13,769 nt of DNA from Patescibacteria group bacterium (GCA_018829865.1 JAHJTR010000223.1:1-13769), one strand, 5' to 3'; positions 6,719-13,769 are shown, numbered from the stretch's first letter. The notes: a model not told the origin generated them from the letters alone. Program-made: numbers and translations.

Positions 6719-8322
6719 TGCAATTAAATAAAAGTTATGTAAGTATAGCGTTTAGAGATGATGTGCTGGTGGCAGCTGAATTTACTTATTCATTCAAGAA
6801 ATTTGTTCTGCAGAGTTATAATAGAAAAAACTTACCGGTTGGAATTATTGAAAATGGTGTTATTAGAGATGAGAATAAATTGGTTGAATTTTTAAGTGAT
6901 TTGGTTGCTAATGCTTGGCCATCTGCTATTAAAGCTAGGGATTGCGTTGTTATTATTAACGATAGTCAGGTTTTTCATCATACATTTAATGTGTCTGCGA
7001 ACTTGGATGATAAAGAGCTTTTGGCTGTAATTCCAATTGAAGCTGAAAATATTATCCCATTTAAACGTGATGAGATTTACTGGGATTTTAGTGTTTATCC
7101 CAATGAAAAAGATAAGGATAAATTGAATGTTCAGTATTCAACTATTATGAGATCTACTGTTGATTCTTTTGTTTCTGTGCTTGGTAAGGTTGGATTTGAG
7201 ATTTCTATTTTAACCAGTCATATTGAGGTTTATAAAGAGATTCTTTTTGATTTGCCATTGAAAACTGAAAAAGTTTTATTGCTTGAGATTGATAATAATG
7301 ATACACATATTTTATTTTTTGATAAAAATGTGTTGCAGAGTACAAAGACTGTTGACATGGGTGTTACTCCTTACCTTAGGGAACTAGCGAATAATAATAA
7401 TCTTGATGGAGCGTCGGTTGTGAATTTATTGACCTCTAAGCAGGAAAAAAAATTGGATCTTGGTGATCAGGAAAAATTCTTTAAGGATTATGCTGCTGCG
7501 GTGCAGGAAGGTATTAGCGATATTGTTGATATAAAGGCTGTGGATAGGATTTTTGTTTGGGGCAATGGACTTAGAATTCCTAATTTGTTTGCATTTTTGA
7601 CTGAAAATCTTGATCCGAGATTGGAGGTTAAGGTTTTATGGCAGCCTATTACTTTATCAAAAGAAATTGAGAAACTGCCGAAAATTGTGGCTTTCATTAA
7701 TCAGGATATTATCAATTTCGGTTTGACGGTGGGGGCTGCGTTTAATTTTATTAATTTATCGAATGGGTTTCGTATTCATAATTTATTACCATTTGATAAA
7801 CGGCAGCAGGCAGGCAATAGAATGCTTACGGGATTTTTGAATAGAATAGGATTTTTGATTATTTTATTAAGTTTGGGAATTATATTTTTTATGGGATTTT
7901 TTGCTACTTCTTTTAAATATGAGCTTCGAAAATTGGATGCTGAAACTCGTAACTTTGAAAAATTGATATATGGAGATAGATATTTTCAAATAAAAAAGGA
8001 AATTTTAGATTTAAACCAGGAAATTATTGGCCTTTATGAGTTAACTAGCAATATTCAAAATGTGCCAACTTCCTTCTATAAAATATTAAATCTTGATACT
8101 CCGGCAATTAATATAAAAAGAATTTTATATAATAAGAATAATAATATTATTAGTGTGAGTGGAGTTGCTGATACCAGACAGGAATTATTGGATTTCAGGG
8201 ATAAACTTGAGCAAATTACTGAAATAGGGAATTTGGATTTGCCACTTTCTAATTTTGATACGGGGAGAGATATTGCGTTTGAAGTTAAAATTAAACTTAA
8301 TCCTAATAATCACAAAGAATGA
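6718..8322 (+). CDS. pilM: PilM-PilN fusion protein (GspL-like architecture)
   Basis: A 534-residue protein joining two normally separate pilus proteins. Residues 1 to about 345 look like PilM, the cytoplasmic actin-like protein: an opening beta-strand segment, the early LPVGIIENGVIRD segment, an AVIPIEAENIIPF helix, LLLEIDNNDTHILFF, DRIFVWGNG and a closing NFGLTVGAAF. Residues 352-362 (RIHNLLPFDKR) match the N-terminal NLLP motif of PilN, known in other bacteria to dock into PilM. A single membrane helix (about 377-399), a charged coiled-coil-like stretch and a ferredoxin-like C-terminal domain (about 450-530) complete a PilN part. No stop or start separates the halves, and no separate pilN is present. 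The chain would link the cytoplasmic ring to the outside, as GspL does in type II secretion. It overlaps pilO by 4 bases (ATGA). Confidence 0.85.
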   Translation: MQLNKSYVSIAFRDDVLVAAEFTYSFKKFVLQSYNRKNLPVGIIENGVIRDENKLVEFLSDLVANAWPSAIKARDCVVIINDSQVFHHTFNVSANLDDKELLAVIPIEAENIIPFKRDEIYWDFSVYPNEKDKDKLNVQYSTIMRSTVDSFVSVLGKVGFEISILTSHIEVYKEILFDLPLKTEKVLLLEIDNNDTHILFFDKNVLQSTKTVDMGVTPYLRELANNNNLDGASVVNLLTSKQEKKLDLGDQEKFFKDYAAAVQEGISDIVDIKAVDRIFVWGNGLRIPNLFAFLTENLDPRLEVKVLWQPITLSKEIEKLPKIVAFINQDIINFGLTVGAAFNFINLSNGFRIHNLLPFDKRQQAGNRMLTGFLNRIGFLIILLSLGIIFFMGFFATSFKYELRKLDAETRNFEKLIYGDRYFQIKKEILDLNQEIIGLYELTSNIQNVPTSFYKILNLDTPAINIKRILYNKNNNIISVSGVADTRQELLDFRDKLEQITEIGNLDLPLSNFDTGRDIAFEVKIKLNPNNHKE

Positions 8323-8870
8323 AAGTATATGATTTTTTTAGACAGAATTTGGTAATGAGAATTGCAATGTATATGACTTCAATTTCGATTATGTTTATGA
8401 TTGTGGCTTTATTTATGATAAATAGCACTACCGAGGAAATCAGGAAACGTAGGGCTATATTGAATGCTAGGCAAAATATTCAATTGAATTTTGAGGAGGT
8501 CTTAGAGCTTTATTCAAGAGAATACCAAAATATTAAGGTTAACTTGGATTTGCTTAGGCCTGATTTTGAGGAAATTATTGGATCATTGGAGTTGCTTGAA
8601 CTGGAAAGCAAGAAACTTGGATTTGAAATTGACATAAATAATATCCAGTTGGATAGTGGGGGGGCTGACTATGATTTTGTTAGATATAAAGTAAGTTTTG
8701 GTGGTACAAGAGGACAGCTTGATCAATTTTTAGGTATGTTGGGTGATTTACCTCCATATACTGAGATCCAGGATATTAGTGCTCAGGCTTCAACCGAGTT
8801 GGGATTTAGTTATTTGGCGAATTATCAAATAGTTTTTGATATATTTTTAAAGAAAAATTTAAATGAATAA
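8319..8870 (+). CDS. pilO: PilO-like type IV pilus alignment protein
   Basis: A 183-residue bitopic protein: a short cytoplasmic N-terminus, one membrane helix (about residues 18-35), a charged coiled-coil region (about 37-100) and a small alpha/beta domain whose YKVSFGGTRGQLDQFLGML segment matches the strand-helix start of PilO/GspM ferredoxin-like domains. PilO pairs with PilN to form the extracytoplasmic alignment complex. Position directly after the PilM-PilN gene supports the call. It starts in the 4-base overlap ATGA with that gene, the only TGA stop among the complete genes, and ends in the 8-base overlap ATGAATAA with the next gene. Sequence similarity alone is weak; order and topology carry the assignment. 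Confidence 0.8.
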   Translation: MKVYDFFRQNLVMRIAMYMTSISIMFMIVALFMINSTTEEIRKRRAILNARQNIQLNFEEVLELYSREYQNIKVNLDLLRPDFEEIIGSLELLELESKKLGFEIDINNIQLDSGGADYDFVRYKVSFGGTRGQLDQFLGMLGDLPPYTEIQDISAQASTELGFSYLANYQIVFDIFLKKNLNE

Positions 8871-9075
8871 ATCTTTTATTGAAAATTATTTATTGCATAT
8901 TGTGGTCTTTAGTTTTTTGGTGTTATTGTTATTATTGATTGCTATATGCGTTTTATTTATCAAATATGAGCAGCGATATGAGTTTAATATTCAAGGTATT
9001 GATGTTGTTGAAGTGAGGCTTCCGACTTTAGAGCTTGAAAAATATAATCAAATTGATAAAATCAGTAAGAAATAG
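8863..9075 (+). CDS. Small one-pass membrane protein in the PilP position
   Basis: A 70-residue protein I do not recognise. Residues about 9-33 form a strong hydrophobic helix rich in Leu, Val and Ile. A 37-residue tail follows, with charged and beta-prone segments (FNIQGIDVVEVRLPTLELE) and a lysine-rich end. It has no lipobox cysteine and no room for the PilP beta domain, so it is not PilP, though it occupies the slot where pilP usually follows pilO. It could be a reduced accessory partner of PilN/PilO or a regulator of the pilus platform. Coding support: an 8-base ATGAATAA overlap with pilO identical to another junction of the operon, and a sensible membrane-protein composition. It is the last gene before the 47-base gap ahead of the pilin. 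Confidence 0.7.
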   Translation: MNKSFIENYLLHIVVFSFLVLLLLLIAICVLFIKYEQRYEFNIQGIDVVEVRLPTLELEKYNQIDKISKK

Positions 9076-9122
9076 TGAAAAAAGTTTTAATATATGTTTT
9101 TTATTAATTAAACAAAACAAAC

Positions 9123-9560
9123 ATGAACAACAAAAAAGGATTTACTCTTATTGAGATCCTTCTTGTAATTGTGATAATAGCTGTTTTGGCAGGGATTGTG
9201 CTTATTGCAGTTAATCCGGCTAGACAGGTGTCACAAGCTAATGATGCACAGCGCAGATCTGATGTGAATTCTATTTTGAATGCAATTCATCAGTATGCTA
9301 TTGATAATCGGGGGGCTTTACCATCATCGATTACTACTTCTGCTCAGACAATGGGAAGTAGTGTTGGGCAAGCTAACATTTGTTCTAACCTTGTGCCAAC
9401 GTATATAGCAGCATTACCGTATGATCCAACCGCATCAGGGTCAGGATATACTGATTGTGCGAGTTATAATACCGGATATACTGTGATTAAAGATGCAAAT
9501 AATAGAATTACCGTTAATGCAGCTTCAGCTGAAGTTGATTCTATTAGTGTTACTAGATAA
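9123..9560 (+). CDS. pilA: Probable major type IV pilin
   Basis: A 145-residue pilin with a short leader (MNNKKG) and expected cleavage after Gly6. The mature start FTLIEILLVIVIIAVLAGIV has Glu at +5 (residue 11) and a long hydrophobic alpha1 helix that continues amphipathically to about residue 60. A compact domain follows with two cysteines (Cys87, Cys112) that could form a disulfide loop, as in many pilins. Its small size, textbook N-terminus and separate 47-base leader suggest the major subunit rather than another minor one. The gap (9076-9122) is AT-rich and could hold a weak promoter, but no good -35/-10 pair is seen. The ATG follows an A-rich AAACAAAACAAAC stretch without a Shine-Dalgarno. 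An intrinsic terminator follows. Confidence 0.9.
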   Translation: MNNKKGFTLIEILLVIVIIAVLAGIVLIAVNPARQVSQANDAQRRSDVNSILNAIHQYAIDNRGALPSSITTSAQTMGSSVGQANICSNLVPTYIAALPYDPTASGSGYTDCASYNTGYTVIKDANNRITVNAASAEVDSISVTR

Positions 9561-9581
9561 TTAGTGTTATTGAATTTTTTG

Positions 9582-9610
9582 AACTCCTCACATTTATGTG
9601 GGGAGTTTTT
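9582..9610 (+). terminator. Intrinsic terminator of the pilus operon
   Basis: The arms AACTCCTCACA (9582-9592) and TGTGGGGAGTT (9597-9607) pair over 11 bases with one G-U wobble around a TTTA loop. A T-run (9606-9610) and a further T-rich stretch follow. The hairpin lies 21 bases after the pilin stop. Confidence 0.85.
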
Positions 9611-9692
9611 GATTTGGTTTTTTGGAGGAGTATGGCAGGGATCTTGCTCTAATTGCTATTAATCTTTGAGCATTGCGGCCGTTTATTTTTAT

Positions 9693-9720
9693 ATGACAAT
9701 TATTTTCTCTATGCTAAAAT
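9693..9720 (+). promoter_or_regulatory. Extended -10 promoter for the transketolase unit
   Basis: A -35-like ATGACA (9693-9698, 5 of 6 with TTGACA) and a -10 TAAAAT (9715-9720, 5 of 6) are separated by 16 bases. A TG at 9712-9713 gives the extended -10 form. Transcription would start near 9727, leaving a leader of about 36 bases. A small hairpin TAGCT-AAA-AGCTA (9726-9738) lies right at the expected 5' end. The rest of the gap between the terminator and this promoter (9611-9692) shows nothing recognisable. Confidence 0.6.
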
Positions 9721-9762
9721 AGGCGTAGCTAAAAGCTATATTAATATCTAAAACTTAAAAAA

Positions 9763-11595
9763 ATGGATGAGCAAAATCTGAATCGAATAGCAAAATATAT
9801 TCGGTATTTAAGTTTAGCTTCAACAACTGAGGCTGGTTCAGGTCATCCATCATCTGCTATGTCTGCAACGGACTTGATGACGGTTTTAATGTTTGGTGGT
9901 TATTTTAAGGCGAAACTGGATGATCCCGGATATATTAATAATGATCGTTTGATTTTTTCAAAAGGTCATGCATCCCCGCTTTTTTATGGGTTGTATGTGG
10001 TTGCTAATAAAGTGACTGAAGAGGAATTGATGGATTTAAGAAAGTTTGATAGTCCGCTTGAAGGTCATCCTACAATGAATTTTCCTTATACTGAGGCGGC
10101 AACGGGTTCTTTGGGGCAGGGGCTTTCTGTGGGATTGGGGATGGCTATTAACGCCAAGTATATCGACAAACTCCCATATAAAACTTATGTGTTACTTGGT
10201 GATAGTGAGATGGCGGAGGGTAGTTGTTGGGAAGCCATTCAGCTTGCGGTGCACTATAAATTGGATAATTTGGTAGCGATAATTGATGTGAATAGATTGG
10301 GGCAAAGAGGTGAGACAATGTTTGATCATGATGTAGAGAAATTTGAGAAGCCGATCGCGGCATTTGGCTTTGAAACTATTGTCGTAGATGGGCATTCTTT
10401 ATCTGAAATAGATGAGGCTTACAAAAAAGCAGCTGAAATTAAAGATAAACCGGTGATGATAATTGCAAAAACGCTTAAGGGTAAAGGTATTTCATTTATG
10501 GAGAATCAAGATAATTGGCATGGCAAGCCTCTTTCTAAAGATGAGTTGGCAAAGGCTATTTTAGAGATGGGGGAGATTGATAAAACTGTTAGAGCAACTA
10601 CAGCTACGCCTGATGAGACTGATGTTAAAAGTGGTGAGATTGGTGAATGTGAGGAGTTAAAATATGTTAAGGGTGATAAATTGGCTACCAGAAGGGCTTA
10701 TGGCAATGCGTTGCTAAGATTGGGTGCTAAGTATAAGGATTTGGTAGTGGTTGATGCTGAAACTAGTAATTCGACATATGCTAATAAATTTAGAACTGAT
10801 TTTGATGATAGATTTTTTGAGATGTTTATAGCCGAGCAGAATATGATAGGTGTCGCTTTGGGGCTTTCTAAAAGGGGAAAGGTTCCATTTGCTTCTTCCT
10901 TTGCAGCGTTTTTATCGAGGGCGTTTGATCAGATAAGAATGCTTCAGTATTCTGATGCCAATGTAAAAATTTGTGGATCTCATGCAGGGGTATCTATTGG
11001 TCAAGATGGGGCTTCGCAGATGGGTTTGGAGGATATTGCGATGATGAGAACTCTTTTGGGAAGTACGGTTTTTTATCCCAGTGATGCCGTTTGTGCTGAG
11101 AAACTTATTGAGGAGGCTATAAAAACTCATGGGGTGTTTTATATTCGCACGACGCGTATGGAAACTCCTATAATCTATGATAATAATGAGGAATTTAAAA
11201 TTGGCGGGAGTAAAGTGGTTAAAGAAAGTGATAATGATGTTGTTACTGTTGTGGGGGCGGGGATTACTTTATACGAGGCACTTAAGGCGTATGAAGAGCT
11301 GAAGAGTGAAGGGATTAATATTCGGGTTATTGATTTATATTGTGTGAAGCCGGTTGACGTTGAGACTTTAAAAAAGGCTGCGAGTGAGACAGGTGCGATT
11401 ATTACGGTTGAGGATCATTTTGCTGAAGGGGGTATTGGGGAGGCTGTAAGCTCTGCTTTAGCTGCCGAGGATGTTAAAATTTATTCATTGGCGGTACGTA
11501 AAATGCCGAGGAGTGGAGAACCTGATGAATTGATGCAATTTGAAGAAATTTCCGCTAAGGCTATTGTTAAAAAAGTTAAGGATATTAAAAAATAA
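9763..11595 (+). CDS. tkt: Transketolase
   Basis: A full-length thiamine-diphosphate enzyme of the non-oxidative pentose phosphate pathway, moving two-carbon units between sugar phosphates. The 610-residue chain has the N-terminal ThDP-binding half with the GSGHPSS motif (His28), SKGHASP, the GDSE...cofactor/metal signature (146-149, ending at DVN, 175-177) and a GKGISFMEN stretch. The central pyrimidine domain carries the IAEQNM motif (Glu358, equivalent to the catalytic cofactor-activating Glu), an SFAAFLSRAFDQIR helix and GSHAGVSIGQDG. The C-terminal domain includes the EDHFAEGGIGEAV segment. Its length is nearer the shorter, human-type transketolases than the ~660-residue E. coli form. 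ATG 9763 follows seven A's and fits the promoter. It heads a probable operon; the next gene starts 10 bases after its stop. Confidence 0.95.
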   Translation: MDEQNLNRIAKYIRYLSLASTTEAGSGHPSSAMSATDLMTVLMFGGYFKAKLDDPGYINNDRLIFSKGHASPLFYGLYVVANKVTEEELMDLRKFDSPLEGHPTMNFPYTEAATGSLGQGLSVGLGMAINAKYIDKLPYKTYVLLGDSEMAEGSCWEAIQLAVHYKLDNLVAIIDVNRLGQRGETMFDHDVEKFEKPIAAFGFETIVVDGHSLSEIDEAYKKAAEIKDKPVMIIAKTLKGKGISFMENQDNWHGKPLSKDELAKAILEMGEIDKTVRATTATPDETDVKSGEIGECEELKYVKGDKLATRRAYGNALLRLGAKYKDLVVVDAETSNSTYANKFRTDFDDRFFEMFIAEQNMIGVALGLSKRGKVPFASSFAAFLSRAFDQIRMLQYSDANVKICGSHAGVSIGQDGASQMGLEDIAMMRTLLGSTVFYPSDAVCAEKLIEEAIKTHGVFYIRTTRMETPIIYDNNEEFKIGGSKVVKESDNDVVTVVGAGITLYEALKAYEELKSEGINIRVIDLYCVKPVDVETLKKAASETGAIITVEDHFAEGGIGEAVSSALAAEDVKIYSLAVRKMPRSGEPDELMQFEEISAKAIVKKVKDIKK

Positions 11596-11605
11596 TAAAA
11601 ATAAA

Positions 11606-12532
11606 ATGTCGCAAATAGATGATTTACTGAGTTATCTGAGGAATCAGGTTGGTAAGCCTTATGTGCTTGGGGCCATTGGTCCTAATGAATTTGATTGTTC
11701 GGGATTAACTTATGCAGCTTTTAAGGAAGTTACAAGTCTTGAGATACCGAGAGTGTCTTCGGATCAATTTGGTGCCGGTAAAAAGGTTGATGAAGCTGAT
11801 ATTAAGGAGGGAGATTTGGTTTTTTTTGATACGGGTTGGTCTAAGCGAAAGCCTAATCACTTGGGGGTTTGTATTGGCAATGGGAATATGATAAATGCGA
11901 ATAGTTATTATAGTGATGTTCATGAGGAGAGTTATCTGAGTGCTTATTGGTCTTCTAAGTTTATGGGTGCTCGGAGAATAATTGGTGTTGAATCTTCTTT
12001 TAAGGATCTTTTTGTTGAAGATATTTTTTTTAGTTTTGTGTCAGATTTGTATGACAGAGGTGTTGTTGAGGGATATCCGGTTGTGGGTGCTGAAAAACCT
12101 GAATTTAAGCCGGATGGAGATATTAATAGGGCTGAGATATTAAAAATCATTCTCTTGGCTTTTAATATTCCCATTAAGGAATCCGGTAGTCTTACTTTCC
12201 CTGATGTAAAGGATACTGATTGGTTTTTTAAATATGTATTGACTGCTTTTGAAAATAGTATTATTGATGGTTATCCTGATGGGAGTTTCGGGCCTGCAAA
12301 TAGTATTAATAGAGTTGAGGCTTTAAAAATGATTTTGGAGGCTGCAAAGGTTGATTTGTCAGTGTCTTTATCGACAAATTTTGATGATGTAAAAGAGGCT
12401 GATTGGTTTTATAAATATGTTGCGTATGCGTATGATAAATACTTAATTTCGCCTCAGTCGGAAACTTATTATGGTTGTGCTGAAAACATGAGTAGAGGAG
12501 AAGTGTGTATGACAATTTCTAAGTTAATTTAA
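11606..12532 (+). CDS. NlpC/P60 peptidase with three SLH modules
   Basis: A 308-residue protein. Residues 1 to about 125 form an NlpC/P60 cysteine peptidase domain of the kind that cleaves peptidoglycan stem peptides: Cys31 in FDCSGL, an EGDLVFF strand, His85 in NHLGVCIGNG, and Asn97 where many relatives have a third catalytic His. Three S-layer homology modules follow (about 133-190, 195-250 and 255-308), each with an F-x-D-V/L start, a W-F-K-Y-V type helix in units 2 and 3, a G-Y-P-D-G-S-F-G type loop in unit 2, and an N-R-A/V-E helix start. SLH modules normally bind cell-wall polymers. No signal peptide is seen at ATG 11606. The frame extends to a TTG at 11540 inside transketolase, but that adds only a basic stretch. 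It lies 10 bases after transketolase and 1 base before the transporter gene. Confidence 0.9.
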   Translation: MSQIDDLLSYLRNQVGKPYVLGAIGPNEFDCSGLTYAAFKEVTSLEIPRVSSDQFGAGKKVDEADIKEGDLVFFDTGWSKRKPNHLGVCIGNGNMINANSYYSDVHEESYLSAYWSSKFMGARRIIGVESSFKDLFVEDIFFSFVSDLYDRGVVEGYPVVGAEKPEFKPDGDINRAEILKIILLAFNIPIKESGSLTFPDVKDTDWFFKYVLTAFENSIIDGYPDGSFGPANSINRVEALKMILEAAKVDLSVSLSTNFDDVKEADWFYKYVAYAYDKYLISPQSETYYGCAENMSRGEVCMTISKLI

Positions 12533-12533
12533 T

Positions 12534-13487
12534 ATGCTAAGACGTTACAGATTAGTTGCAATATTTTCACTACTGGGTGCATGTTTTTTGCATCGTTTGG
12601 ATATTTATTTTTTCTCTAAGTTGTCTGCGGTTTTGACAACTGAGCAGTTGGTTTTTTTAGGCATGTTGACATCGGCTTTAATCTTATTGCCCTATGTAAA
12701 AGCGAGAAAGGAGCTTAGGGAGATTAATAAAATGTCATGGAAAAAGATGTTTTTATTTTTGCTGGCTGTGATATGCGGGAGTATTTTATCTCCCTACTTT
12801 TTTTTAGGTTCCCTTAAAGCCGGAAGTCCCTTGAATTCGGTTTTGATTATTACATTATCTCCGATTTTTGTAGTTTTTTTTGGTAGAGTTATTTTAAAGG
12901 AAAGAATAAGAATTAACTCATTGATTGGAGGACTAATTCTAATGAGTGGAGTTTTATATGTTATTACTCAAGGTTTTACATTGTCCAATTTAAGTATTAC
13001 CAGTTATGAGCTTGTTATTGCAGCCGTTACGGCGGCGTTGGCAACGATTTTGTTTAGAGTGAGTGTTTATCATTTGTCTCCGGCAGTACTCACTTTTAGT
13101 CGTTGCAGCATTGGCGCTATTATTATGTTTGTTTTTGTGGGAATAATTTTTAGAGAAAATTTATCATCAATTGATTGGCATAGTTTGTGGGGATTAAAGT
13201 TTGAATTAATGGGTTTTGTAATATTAATCTATATTGTGCCGAATATTCTCTTCTTTTACGCAATTGAAAATATTAGTGCAATTTCAGTGGGATTACTTGA
13301 GTTAAGTACTCCAATATTTGGGGTTTTGATATCGGTCGTTTTGTTGAATGATAGTTTTCAGAGTTATCATGTTGTAGGGGTGATTTTGGTTGTTGTTGGT
13401 CTTGTGGTAACGCAATTGCGCCTGCATAGGAATAAGAGTATGGTTGAGCTTAGGGCGAGTCATAAAGTTATTCATCCTCATCATTAA
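12534..13487 (+). CDS. DMT-superfamily transporter, EamA family
   Basis: A 317-residue integral membrane protein with about ten hydrophobic helices in two EamA halves (roughly residues 8-137 and 153-292). Family signs include the SLKAGSPLNSVLIITLSPIFVVFF-like stretch before a KERI motif at the end of helix 4, and the mirrored SAISVGLLELSTPIFGVL stretch before LNDSF in the second half. Members export or import small metabolites such as amino acids or nucleotide-related compounds; the substrate cannot be read from sequence. The tail is basic and ends in HPHH. The ATG lies one base after the previous stop, indicating coupled expression with the NlpC/P60-SLH gene. No terminator follows; the next ORF begins 10 bases downstream. 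Confidence 0.9.
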   Translation: MLRRYRLVAIFSLLGACFLHRLDIYFFSKLSAVLTTEQLVFLGMLTSALILLPYVKARKELREINKMSWKKMFLFLLAVICGSILSPYFFLGSLKAGSPLNSVLIITLSPIFVVFFGRVILKERIRINSLIGGLILMSGVLYVITQGFTLSNLSITSYELVIAAVTAALATILFRVSVYHLSPAVLTFSRCSIGAIIMFVFVGIIFRENLSSIDWHSLWGLKFELMGFVILIYIVPNILFFYAIENISAISVGLLELSTPIFGVLISVVLLNDSFQSYHVVGVILVVVGLVVTQLRLHRNKSMVELRASHKVIHPHH

Positions 13488-13497
13488 ATAAATATTT

Positions 13498-13769
13498 ATG
13501 CCTCAGAGAGTGTCTGTAGTTAGAAATGTTAGTTGGGAGAGTGAAGATACTCGTGGTTTGAGCAAAACTCAGAAAGATGATTTTAGAGGTAAATGTGAGT
13601 TAATTTATCCGGCTTTTATAAATTACTTAAAATTGAAGAGGAAAGAGGGCGATCAAAGTCATGATGTAATTCGTCGGAAGTTGTATGATGTGCTTCATTT
13701 TAGGCATACTGATGCGGATATTTTTATAGATAGAGTTCTTAATGCAGTAGCTGCTCGAGCTTACGATGA
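13498..13769 (+). CDS. Unrecognised ORF, truncated by the window end
   Basis: An open frame of 90 codons plus two bases that begins with ATG 10 bases after the transporter stop and runs off the window. The visible part starts MPQRVSVVRNVSWESED and is charged and probably helical (for example RRKLYDVLHFRHTDADIFIDRV). No membrane helix, signal peptide or family motif is seen. Codon use (G+T-rich, AT-rich third positions) matches its neighbours, and tight spacing suggests it belongs to the same operon. Function unknown. Confidence 0.6.
   Translation, partial: MPQRVSVVRNVSWESEDTRGLSKTQKDDFRGKCELIYPAFINYLKLKRKEGDQSHDVIRRKLYDVLHFRHTDADIFIDRVLNAVAARAYD

Noticed and set aside
610..9075. A type II secretion system rather than a type IV pilus
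   Set aside because: The gspHIJK-like order and GspL-like fusion were considered, but no secretin or GspC is present and a typical major pilin closes the operon; without an outer-membrane channel a pilus fits better, though a pseudopilus role is not fully excluded.
9076..9122. Separate promoter for the pilin gene
   Set aside because: The gap is AT-rich with several partial -10-like sequences (TATTAA, TAATAT), but none has a matching -35 or TG extension, so no site is called.
9624..9652. Tiny ORF with a GGAGGAG site (ATG at 9632, six codons)
   Set aside because: The Shine-Dalgarno-like run is too close to the ATG, the peptide is only MAGILL, and it lies between a terminator and the next promoter.
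610..13487. Alternative genetic code with UGA as glycine
   Set aside because: Long conserved genes have no internal TGA, and TGA ends the PilM-PilN gene at the expected place in an ATGA overlap.

Overview
The window is most likely a piece of a Patescibacteria (CPR) chromosome; this is an inference from gene content and style, not a database result. All convincing genes lie on the + strand, are AT-rich and G+T-biased, and are packed with 1-8 base overlaps or gaps of a few bases. Starts lack clear Shine-Dalgarno sequences and often follow A-rich stretches. The code looks like table 11: long ORFs have no internal TGA, and TGA is used once as a stop, which argues against the UGA-glycine code of Gracilibacteria and Absconditabacteria.

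Layout. (1) Bases 1-525 have no convincing gene. The first ~240 bases are clearly GC-richer (about 53% by hand count, against about 32% in a 60-base sample of pilB) and hold degenerate GC-rich repeats. (2) Bases 570-9560 are a type IV pilus locus: an extended -10 promoter, pilB (assembly ATPase), pilC (platform protein), four minor prepilins in the order GspH-, PilV/GspI-, PilW/GspJ- and PilX/GspK-like, a PilM-PilN fusion, a PilO-like protein, a 70-residue one-pass membrane protein in the PilP slot, and a probable major pilin, closed by an intrinsic terminator. (3) Bases 9693-13487 are a second transcription unit: an extended -10 promoter, transketolase, an NlpC/P60 peptidase with three SLH modules, and a DMT/EamA-type transporter. 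(4) An unrecognised ORF starts at 13498 and runs off the end.

How it works together. PilB would power pilin insertion or extraction through PilC, held by the PilM-N/PilO alignment complex. The four minor prepilins would form the priming and tip complex, and the pilin at 9123 the filament. No secretin, PilP lipoprotein, PilT or prepilin peptidase is in the window. Lack of a secretin suits a cell without a typical outer membrane, but those genes may lie elsewhere. The most interesting item is the PilV-like prepilin at 3990-5831: it carries a seven-unit LVIVD-type beta-propeller and a C-terminal beta-rich domain, making it a candidate built-in pilus-tip adhesin. The second is the fusion of PilM and PilN into a GspL-like single chain.
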